Below, piece by piece: positions 57,106 to 64,000 of a stretch of DNA of 64,000 nucleotides. The number at the start of each line of letters is the position of its first letter. The stretch's first letter is position 1. Position numbers and translations under genes: made by a program. This stretch comes from Terriglobales bacterium (GTDB lineage Bacteria; Acidobacteriota; Terriglobia; Terriglobales; Acidobacteriaceae). The notes under the pieces are model-generated. The model saw only the letters and a program-made list of their open reading frames with translations. It ran no database searches and was not told where the DNA came from. Location of the stretch: contig DASRER010000002.1 in assembly GCA_035651995.1 (NCBI GenBank), positions 124,001 to 188,000 on the forward strand, written 5' to 3'.

Positions 57106-58873
57106 CCGCAGCGAGAAAGATTCGCACCGCGTACCCATCCTCCTCCGAAGCCAGCGCTTCTTCCCAACCGGGCTCGCCGGGAGCATCTGCGCCTGGCGCA
57201 AGTGATGCCGTTACCCGCAGCACAGGCCTCACCGCCGCCACGTCGAGGAAGAGCATTTCGTTCACGATGCGTGCGCGGCACGTTCGCTCGGCAGGCAGCA
57301 CCACGCGCCGACGCAGGTCGAGCACGTCGCGATGCCACTTCAACATGGCGTTGTGACCGTGCAGCGCCAGGTCCCAGTTGAGCTTCGAGAGCTCGAAGGT
57401 CTGCGGGTCCTGCGGATCGGGCACCTCGTCCCAGTTGAATTCGCGGAATTCCCGGCGCCGGCCGTCGCCCACCGCGCGCTGCAGCTCGGGATCGCTGAAG
57501 TCGGTGAAGAAAAGGAACGGCGCAGCCTCGTCGTACTCCTGTCCCATGAAGAGCAGCGGCGTTTCCGGCGCGAGCAGCAGGAGCGCGGCCATCAGTCTGC
57601 GCACCCCGCGCGGGACAAGGTGGTGCAGCCGCTCGCCCAGCGCTCGATTGCCCACCTGGTCATGGTTCTGTATGCAGATCACGTGCTGCGGCAGGCGCAT
57701 GTCGCGCGCCGGTGTCCCGCGCGGCCGCTCCCAGAACTGGAAGTACTCTCCTTGATAGACGAACCCCTGCTCGAGAGCGCGGGCGATCTGCTCCGGACGC
57801 CCGAAGTCCTGGTAGTAGCCCCGCCGTTCTCCGGTGAAGTAAGCGTGTACCGCGTGGTGAAAGTCGTCGCTCCAGAGCGCATCCAGTCCGTAGCCGCCGC
57901 GCCTCGCCGGACGCACGATGCGCCCATCGTTTTCGTCGGTTTCGGCGATCACGCACACCGTCCGCCCCAGTTCGCGCGCCAGTTCCTGCACGTTTTCACC
58001 GATTTCCGCGAGAATGTGCGGTTGCGACGCGTCGTGCATCGTCTGCACGGCGTCGAGCCGCAGGCCGTCGAGGTGATACTCCGCGATCCAGTAGAGCGCG
58101 TTCTCGATCACGTAGCGCCGCACGCCTTGCGATCCGGGCCCGTCGTAGTTGATGGCGTTCCCCCAAGGCGTAGGATAGCGGCCGGTCAGATACGGACCGA
58201 ACATCGGCAGGTAGTTGCCCTCGTTGCCGAGGTGGTTGTAAACCACGTCGAGCACAACGGCCAGGCCGGCAGCGTGCGCTGCATTCACCAGCGTCTTCAA
58301 GCCCTCGGGCCCGCCGTAGCTCGCCTGCACCGCGTACCAGGCCACACCGTCGTATCCCCAATTGCGCGTTCCGGGGAACGCCGCGACCGGCATCAATTCG
58401 ATAACCGTAACGCCGACGTCACGCAGATATTCGAGCCGCTGGAGGATGCCGTCGAAAGTGCCTTCGCGCGAGAACGTGCCCACGTGCAGCTCGTAAAGGA
58501 CGTAGTCCTCCGGTCGCAACCCTCGCCAGGCATCGTCAGTCCAGCGAAACGCGTTGGGATCAACAATCTCGGTGGGCCCGTGGACTCCTTCCGGCAGCAG
58601 GCGCGAGACGGGATCGGGCACCGGTTTGCCGCCGTTCACGCGGTAAAAATAGCGGCCGCCGGGGCCGGCCTCCAGCAGCGCGGTAAACACGTCGCCCGCC
58701 TGGCGTTTCAGAGGAAACTCGCGGTAGCCGTCGCCGGCGCCGGGCTTGTCCAACAGGCGCACCACAAGCTCGCGCGCCGCCGGCGCCCACACGCGGACCT
58801 CGGTTCGGCTGCCGGACGTGATCGCGCCAAAGGTGGCGGTACGGGCTTGGATCCTCAACGATTTGAGCCGCAA
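57071..58873 (-). CDS. treZ: Malto-oligosyltrehalose trehalohydrolase
   Basis: A 600-residue GH13 enzyme that releases trehalose from maltooligosyl-trehalose. An N-terminal E-set domain (TEVRVWAPAARELVVRLLD) precedes the catalytic barrel with VLYELHVGTFSREGTF, VVLDVVYNHLGNEGNYLP, YHLDGLRLDAVQ (nucleophile Asp), and CVIAETDENDGRIV (acid Glu), the TreZ-specific set. The start is TTG at 58873 with AGG just upstream. TreY and TreX genes are not in the window; it is divergent from maf. Confidence 0.9.
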   Translation of the reverse strand: MRLKSLRIQARTATFGAITSGSRTEVRVWAPAARELVVRLLDKPGAGDGYREFPLKRQAGDVFTALLEAGPGGRYFYRVNGGKPVPDPVSRLLPEGVHGPTEIVDPNAFRWTDDAWRGLRPEDYVLYELHVGTFSREGTFDGILQRLEYLRDVGVTVIELMPVAAFPGTRNWGYDGVAWYAVQASYGGPEGLKTLVNAAHAAGLAVVLDVVYNHLGNEGNYLPMFGPYLTGRYPTPWGNAINYDGPGSQGVRRYVIENALYWIAEYHLDGLRLDAVQTMHDASQPHILAEIGENVQELARELGRTVCVIAETDENDGRIVRPARRGGYGLDALWSDDFHHAVHAYFTGERRGYYQDFGRPEQIARALEQGFVYQGEYFQFWERPRGTPARDMRLPQHVICIQNHDQVGNRALGERLHHLVPRGVRRLMAALLLLAPETPLLFMGQEYDEAAPFLFFTDFSDPELQRAVGDGRRREFREFNWDEVPDPQDPQTFELSKLNWDLALHGHNAMLKWHRDVLDLRRRVVLPAERTCRARIVNEMLFLDVAAVRPVLRVTASLAPGADAPGEPGWEEALASEEDGYAVRIFLAAASESSPSSAAP

Positions 58874-58933
58874 GACTGCCTACTCTAAGATGCCTGCTGC
58901 GGCGCATGCGCCCGACGAAATCTGGAATCTTTC

Positions 58934-59491
<558 letters not shown>

Positions 59492-59531
59492 GCGGGCGCG
59501 CCGGCGCCCGGCCGACGCGCGAACAGGCGAT

Positions 59532-59696
59532 CTACTTCTTTTCCGGCTCGGCTTCGCCGTCCTTCATGGCGCTCTTGAAGTTCTTGATGCCTTCGCCGAG
59601 GCCCTTGCCCAGGTCAGCAACCTTTCCTGGCCCAAAAATCAGCAGCGCAATCGCGAAGATGACCAGTAGTTCCGGGACCCCTAGTTTGCCAAGCAT
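59532..59696 (-). CDS. tatA: Sec-independent translocase protein TatA/E
   Basis: A 54-residue protein with the TatA layout: one N-terminal membrane helix ([20 protein letters not shown], containing the family FGP motif), an amphipathic helix ([18 protein letters not shown]) and a short charged tail. It forms the pore-like complex for folded Tat substrates. ATG 59696 with GGAGGAAGT is chosen; the longer frame has no ribosome binding site. TatB/C are not nearby. Confidence 0.9.
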   Translation of the reverse strand: MLGKLGVPELLVIFAIALLIFGPGKVADLGKGLGEGIKNFKSAMKDGEAEPEKK

Positions 59697-59772
59697 ACTT
59701 CCTCCATCTGCAGGGGGAGCTGAGAATAGGATTCTAGGCGCTCCGCCAGCCCGAGTCAAAGCAACCAGCGCC

Positions 59773-60939
59773 TTACGGCGCAATGGCTTCGATCAGGGCA
59801 GCCAGCAGCGCCGTCCGGCGCGGGATTTCATCAATCAAGACCGATTCGTTCAGTGCATGGGCGCCTTCACCCACGCCGCCCAGTCCGTCCAGTGTCGGTA
59901 ACCCCAGCGCCGCAGTGAAGTTGCCGTCGGAGCCACCCCCGGTGGCGGCCTCGTCGAGCTTCCACCCGATCTCACCGGCGAGTTCCCGTGCCTGGCGGTA
60001 AAGCGCAATCACTCCCTTGCTGCGCTCCATCGGCGGACGATTCAGGCCGCCCGTGACCTCGAGCTTGCAATGCTTGTTCCTGGGCTTGAGCGAGCGGAAC
60101 TTGCGCTCGAGCACCGGACCGTCGGCGAGTCGGGCAATGCGGACGTCAACGTCCACGCTCGCCTCCGCCGCGACCACGTTGGTGCGCGTGCCGCCGCGAA
60201 TCACTCCCGGGTTCACCGTCATGCCGCGCTTCACATCGGTGAAGCGCGCAACCGCGAGCACCTGGCGCGCCAGCTCGAGGATCGCGCTCTGCCCTTTTTC
60301 GAAGTCCACACCCGAATGCGACGCGCGGCCCGTAACTTTTATCGTGTAGTCGCCCACGCCCTTGCGCGCGGTCTTGACGGCCGCGCCCTGCGCCGGCTCC
60401 AGCACCAGCACGGCAGCCGACTTCTTGGCCAGCGCCTCGGTGATCGGCCGCGACGATTCGCTCCCCACTTCTTCGTCCGTATTCAGCAACACGGAGACCG
60501 GCCGCGGCAGCGCGCCACCCAGCTCCTGCAGCCCTGAGATGGCGTACATCATCATCACGATACCGGTCTTCATGTCGAGCACGCCCGGTCCCCACAGCCG
60601 GCCGGAGTCGTTCCGCCACGGCATTCTCACCAGTGTGCCGGTGTCCCACACCGTGTCGTGGTGACCGAGCAGCATGATAGGCTTCGCCTTCGCGCGACCG
60701 CCGAAGTCCACCTGAAGATGATCTCCGTACTGCGAGGCGGAGTGAAACTTCACTTCGCCGCCAATCGCCTTGAACTTCTCCGCCAGCACGCGGCCCAGCC
60801 GGTCGACGGCGGCCTTGTCGCTGCTGGGAGATTCCATCTCCACCAGCTGCTGGATAGTGGCGATCATCTCCGGCTGGCGGCGATCGAAGTACTCGCGTAA
60901 TTCGGGCATTCGAGTGGAACGCTGGCTGTGCGCGGTCAT
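59773..60939 (-). CDS. M20-family metallopeptidase (glutamate carboxypeptidase-like)
   Basis: A 388-residue zinc hydrolase. Metal-binding segments: [23 protein letters not shown] with a ligand Asp, [15 protein letters not shown] with the catalytic Glu pair, and the dimerisation domain around [20 protein letters not shown]. Relatives release glutamate from folates or peptides; the substrate is not known here. No signal peptide. It is upstream of tatA on the same strand and divergent from the lipid A operon. Confidence 0.88.
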   Translation of the reverse strand: MTAHSQRSTRMPELREYFDRRQPEMIATIQQLVEMESPSSDKAAVDRLGRVLAEKFKAIGGEVKFHSASQYGDHLQVDFGGRAKAKPIMLLGHHDTVWDTGTLVRMPWRNDSGRLWGPGVLDMKTGIVMMMYAISGLQELGGALPRPVSVLLNTDEEVGSESSRPITEALAKKSAAVLVLEPAQGAAVKTARKGVGDYTIKVTGRASHSGVDFEKGQSAILELARQVLAVARFTDVKRGMTVNPGVIRGGTRTNVVAAEASVDVDVRIARLADGPVLERKFRSLKPRNKHCKLEVTGGLNRPPMERSKGVIALYRQARELAGEIGWKLDEAATGGGSDGNFTAALGLPTLDGLGGVGEGAHALNESVLIDEIPRRTALLAALIEAIAP

Positions 60940-60968
60940 GGTGTGGGTCGGGGTGTGGCGGCATCTAC

Positions 60969-60974
60969 TATAAT
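60969..60974 (+). promoter_or_regulatory. -10 box of the fabZ-lpx operon
   Basis: TATAAT at 60969-60974, 27 bases before the fabZ ATG at 61002. A leader of about 20 bases is expected. No convincing -35. Confidence 0.55.
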
Positions 60975-61001
60975 TGCCACGATTCCTGTGAAGATATCAG
61001 C

Positions 61002-61532
61002 ATGAGCCAAACCACCGAAGCAACGCCGCCCGTGGCCGGCGCCGAAGCCATCCTCGACAACGCGGCCATCCAGCGCATCCTGCCGCACCGCTACCCCATG
61101 CTGCTGATCGATCGCGTGCTCGAAATCGAGCGCCGGCAGCGCATCGTGGCCATCAAAAACGTCACCATCAACGAGCCCTTCTTCGCGGGACACTTCCCCG
61201 GCTTCCCCATCATGCCCGGCGTGCTCATCGTGGAGGCAATGGCGCAGGCCGGCGGCGCGCTACTGCTCACCGAAGTTCCCGATCGCGACGAGAAGCTGAT
61301 GGTCTTCACCGGAATCGAGAAGGCGCGCTTCCGGAGGCCGGTATTGCCCGGCGATCAGCTGCGCCTGGTCATGGAGGTTCTGGCCTGGCGCACCACGGCA
61401 GTGCGCCTGCAAGGGCAGGCTTTCGTCGGCGAAAAGCTCGCGGCTGAGGCGATCATCACTTCTCAACTGGTGGACCGCGCCCGCGCCGAGGGCCGGCGCG
61501 GCTCGTCCACGCAGGAATCGCTATCGTCATGA
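61002..61532 (+). CDS. fabZ: (3R)-hydroxyacyl-ACP dehydratase FabZ
   Basis: A 176-residue hot-dog-fold enzyme for the dehydration step of fatty acid synthesis. The signature FFAGHFPGFPIMPGVLIVEA supplies His64 and, with the next residues, Glu78; LPHRYPMLLIDRVLEI is the usual N-terminal part. The C-terminal 25 residues form an Arg/Ser-rich extension. Its stop overlaps the lpxA ATG (ATGA), so both are coupled; balance between fatty acid and lipid A synthesis is a common reason for this grouping. Confidence 0.95.
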   Translation: MSQTTEATPPVAGAEAILDNAAIQRILPHRYPMLLIDRVLEIERRQRIVAIKNVTINEPFFAGHFPGFPIMPGVLIVEAMAQAGGALLLTEVPDRDEKLMVFTGIEKARFRRPVLPGDQLRLVMEVLAWRTTAVRLQGQAFVGEKLAAEAIITSQLVDRARAEGRRGSSTQESLSS

Positions 61533-62329
61533 GCGCGGTCGCCGGACAGTCTGTGCACATTCACCCCACCGCCGTCGTCGATCCGTCGGCGAAAGTCCCG
61601 GAGTCATGCCGCATCGGGCCGTACTGCACGGTCGGCGCCGCTGTCGAGATGGGCGAGCACTGCGAGCTGATCTCTCACGTCGTGCTCGATGGCCCGACGC
61701 GCCTGGGCAGCCACAACCGCATCTTTCCCTTTGCCTCCGTAGGCCTCGAGCCGCAGGACCTGAAATTTGCCGGCGAAAAAACATGGCTCGAGATCGGCGG
61801 CCACAACACCATTCGCGAGTTCGTCACCATTCATCGCGGCACAGTGGGCGGAGGCGGCATTACGCGCGTGGGCAGCCATTGCCTCATCATGGCGTACACG
61901 CACATCGCGCACGATTGCACGATCGGCGACCACGTGATCATGGCCAACGGCGCCACGCTCGCCGGCCACGTGACGGTCGAAGACTGGGCCACGGTCGGCG
62001 CGCTCTGCCCGGTCCACCAGTTCGTGCGCATTGGCGCGCACGCCTACATCGGCGGCGGCACGGTGATCACGCAGGACGTGCTGCCGTTCTCTCTCACCAG
62101 CGCCTCGCGGAACAACCGCGCCTATGGCGTGAACACCGTTGGCCTGGAACGCCGTGGGTTTTCCGCCGATCGCGTGAAGAAGATCCGCCACGCCTTCCGC
62201 GTGCTGCTCAACTCGAAGCTCAACATCGCCGACGCCCTCGAGAAGCTCAAGTCTGGGCCCGATGCCGGCGACGACGTTGCCAGGCTGCTGCGCTTCATCG
62301 AGACCTCCGAGCGCGGGATCATCAAGTGA
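61529..62329 (+). CDS. lpxA: UDP-N-acetylglucosamine acyltransferase LpxA
   Basis: A 266-residue left-handed beta-helix enzyme, first step of lipid A. Hexapeptide repeats cover residues 8-190, with the catalytic-His segment YTHIAHDCTIGDHV at about 123-136 and the SFGLE-like site ASVGLEPQDLKF. The C-terminal helical domain (VKKIRHAFRVLLNSKLN) is normal. If the downstream gene is GnnA, this enzyme might prefer amino-sugar acceptors. Its stop overlaps the next start (GTGA). Confidence 0.95.
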   Translation: MSAVAGQSVHIHPTAVVDPSAKVPESCRIGPYCTVGAAVEMGEHCELISHVVLDGPTRLGSHNRIFPFASVGLEPQDLKFAGEKTWLEIGGHNTIREFVTIHRGTVGGGGITRVGSHCLIMAYTHIAHDCTIGDHVIMANGATLAGHVTVEDWATVGALCPVHQFVRIGAHAYIGGGTVITQDVLPFSLTSASRNNRAYGVNTVGLERRGFSADRVKKIRHAFRVLLNSKLNIADALEKLKSGPDAGDDVARLLRFIETSERGIIK

Positions 62330-63186
62330 GCGAGCTGCGCCAGCGCCTGGGCGTGATCGCCGGCAACGGCAGCTTTCCTCTGCTCGTGGTGGACGCCGCC
62401 CGCAGCCGCGGCTACGATGTGGTTGTCGCCGCGATCAAGGAAGAAACGTTTCCCGAGATCGAGTCGCGCGGGGCTTCATCGGTTCACTGGATGTCCCTCG
62501 GTGAACTCTCGCGTCTGATCGAGACGTTCCAGCGCGAGGGTGTTCACCAGGCCGTCATGGCCGGCCAGGTGAAGCACAAGCAGATTTTTTCCAGCATCAA
62601 ACCCGACTGGCGCCTGGCCAAGCTGCTGCTCTCCCTGCGCACGCGCAACACCGACGCGCTGATCGGCGCGGTCGCCAGCGTCCTCGCCGGGGAAGGCATT
62701 ACGCTGCTCGACTCCACCGCGTTTCTGGAGCCGCTGCTGGCGCGCCCCGGCGTACTCACTCGCCGCTCTCCGAGCGAGCAGGAGCAGCACAGCATCGCTT
62801 ACGGCCGCGGCGTGGCGCGCCACCTGGCCCGCTTCGACATTGGCCAGACCGTGGTCGTGGCCGGCTCCGCCTGCGTCGCCGTCGAAGCCATGGAAGGCAC
62901 CGACGCGACCATTCGCCGCGCCGGCGAGATCATGGCCGCGCTCGGCGGCGCCGCATCCACGCTGGAGCGCGCGCTCATTGTGGTCAAAGTGGCAAAGCCC
63001 AACCAGGACATGCGCTTCGACGTCCCGGTCGTCGGCGCTGGGACCATCACCGCCATGCGCGAGGCCGGCGCCGTTTGCCTCGCGCTCGACGCGGGCAAAA
63101 CGCTTCTGCTCGACGGCGACGCCGTCATCGCCGCCGCCGACGCCGCCGGTATCGCCATCACTGCCGACGCGACTCCGCAAGCATGA
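62326..63186 (+). CDS. lpxI: UDP-2,3-diacylglucosamine pyrophosphatase LpxI
   Basis: A 286-residue LpxI (DUF1009) protein that hydrolyses UDP-diacylglucosamine to lipid X in bacteria without LpxH. N-terminal domain: RLGVIAGNGSFPLLVVDAAR. Middle: AVMAGQVKHKQIFSSIKPDW. C-terminal domain: GTDATIRRAGEIM, VVKVAKPNQDMRFDVPVVG, AGTITAMREAGAVCLALDAG, where the catalytic Asp lies in NQDMRFD. Start GTG 62326 overlaps the lpxA stop. Confidence 0.93.
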   Translation: MSELRQRLGVIAGNGSFPLLVVDAARSRGYDVVVAAIKEETFPEIESRGASSVHWMSLGELSRLIETFQREGVHQAVMAGQVKHKQIFSSIKPDWRLAKLLLSLRTRNTDALIGAVASVLAGEGITLLDSTAFLEPLLARPGVLTRRSPSEQEQHSIAYGRGVARHLARFDIGQTVVVAGSACVAVEAMEGTDATIRRAGEIMAALGGAASTLERALIVVKVAKPNQDMRFDVPVVGAGTITAMREAGAVCLALDAGKTLLLDGDAVIAAADAAGIAITADATPQA

Positions 63187-64000
63187 GCAACGACTCCAAC
63201 CCGTTGCGCGTTGCTGTGGTCGGCGTGGGCGCCTTCGGACGCAACCATGCGCGCGTGTACCGCGAGCTGGAGCAGGCGGGCGAACCGGTGCGGCTGGCCG
63301 CGCTCGTAGATCGCGATCGCGCCAAGGCCACCGCCCTCGTCGAGCAGCTCGGTGCCGACGCACCCGTCCCGGTGTTCGCCAGCGTTGCCCACCTGCTCGC
63401 CTCGAATGCTCAGATTGCCGCGGCCTCGGTTGCCGTCCCGACCCTAGACCACCACGCCACCGCTATCGAACTGATGAACGCCGGCGTGGACGTGCTCGTC
63501 GAAAAGCCGTTGGCTTCCACGCTCGCCGAAGCCGACTCGCTCATCGCGCTCGCCGCCCGTACAAAACGCATCGCGCAGGTCGGGCACCTCGAGCGCTTCA
63601 ATCCTGCGGTGCAGGCCGCCATCCCGCTGGTGCACACGCCGATGTTCTTCGAGGTGCACCGGCTCAGTGTGTTTTCGCCGCGCGCGCTCGACGTCGACGT
63701 GGTCCTGGACCTTATGATCCACGATCTCGACATCGTCCTCTCGCTCGTGCATTCGCCTTTGCGCGAAGTCCGCGCGGTCGGGATTCCGATCCTTTCCTCG
63801 AAGGTGGACATTGCGAACGCGCGCCTGGAGTTCGAGTCCGGATGCGTGGCGAACTTCACCGCCAGCCGTGTGAGCACCGAGCGCGTGCGCAAGTTGCGGC
63901 TGTTCCAGCCGCACCAGTACGTTTCACTCGACTACTCGCGGCAGGACGTCTTCGCCCTGTCGGTCGAAGCAGCCAAACCCGGCGACCCGCCTCCGGCTGC
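63183..64000 (+). CDS. Gfo/Idh/MocA-family dehydrogenase, 3' truncated
   Basis: The first 272 residues of an NAD-dependent sugar dehydrogenase; the end lies beyond the window. Rossmann fold VAVVGVGAFGRNHARVY, the EKPLASTLAEA motif and a beta-rich C-terminal domain (VHRLSVFSPRALDVDVVLDL). It is coupled to lpxI by ATGA. In Acidithiobacillus the GnnA dehydrogenase, together with aminotransferase GnnB, makes a UDP-diamino-sugar for lipid A and lies beside lpxA. Position therefore suggests a GnnA-like role, but other sugar dehydrogenases of lpx clusters are possible. Confidence 0.8.
   Translation, partial: MSNDSNPLRVAVVGVGAFGRNHARVYRELEQAGEPVRLAALVDRDRAKATALVEQLGADAPVPVFASVAHLLASNAQIAAASVAVPTLDHHATAIELMNAGVDVLVEKPLASTLAEADSLIALAARTKRIAQVGHLERFNPAVQAAIPLVHTPMFFEVHRLSVFSPRALDVDVVLDLMIHDLDIVLSLVHSPLREVRAVGIPILSSKVDIANARLEFESGCVANFTASRVSTERVRKLRLFQPHQYVSLDYSRQDVFALSVEAAKPGDPPPA

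Noticed and set aside
57332-58888. 518-codon + frame opposite treZ
   Set aside because: TreZ motifs are complete on the minus strand; the + frame has none.

Overview
The window is a high-G+C chromosomal segment. It most resembles an Acidobacteriota (Terriglobia-type) genome. The grounds are an Oar-like TonB-dependent receptor with an N-terminal carboxypeptidase-regulatory-like domain, a diderm outer-membrane and lipid A gene set (BamA, Skp, FabZ-LpxA-LpxI), a CarD-family regulator and a TreZ. The phylum is inferred from gene content only; no rRNA or tRNA gene was recognised.

Layout. 1-3654: 2-oxoacid dehydrogenase genes (tail of E1 alpha, E1 beta, E2), interrupted by a PPOX-fold protein, an EVE-domain protein and a 46-residue basic protein. 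3651-24654: a leftward phage structural cluster. In reading order it holds small regulators, a sigma-like protein, a dual-specificity phosphatase, an exported tailspike, two small membrane proteins, the large terminase, a HipA-like kinase plus DUF3037-like protein, portal, prohead protease, scaffold-like protein, major capsid protein, connector and tail proteins, an XhlA-like membrane protein and a glucosaminidase lysin. A rightward S24-type repressor sits at its head. No integrase, replication gene or tape-measure protein was seen. 24724-34739: a small unknown gene, a histone-H1-like protein, an MltD-like transglycosylase, a PLP trans-sulfuration enzyme, the TonB receptor, then isoaspartyl peptidase / CDP-alcohol phosphatidyltransferase / GreA.

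34983-41683: CarD regulator, AI-2E-type permease, RuvX, MltG, a lipoprotein and an ABC permease, then an AbrB-like plus RelE-like pair behind a perfect inverted repeat. 41877-47099: translation block rplM-rpsI-rpsB-tsf-pyrH-frr with hairpin-rich leaders. 47392-54350: a molybdopterin oxidoreductase, then BamA, Skp and a TonB-like protein. 54598-60939: LepA, GAF/fRMsr-like protein, TreZ, Maf, TatA and an M20 peptidase. 61002-64000: a translationally coupled lipid A operon, fabZ-lpxA-lpxI followed by a truncated Gfo/Idh/MocA dehydrogenase that may be GnnA-like.

The most unusual region is the phage-like cluster. It has intact virion, packaging and lysis genes but no mobility or replication genes, a repressor that appears unable to self-cleave, and a kinase/DUF3037 cassette between terminase and portal. 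It could be a domesticated or gene-transfer-agent-like element carrying a candidate defence or dormancy module. Across the window there are also period-7 degenerate tandem repeats in intergenic gaps, and several genes whose -10 box lies only 7-9 bases before the start codon, which predicts leaderless mRNAs.
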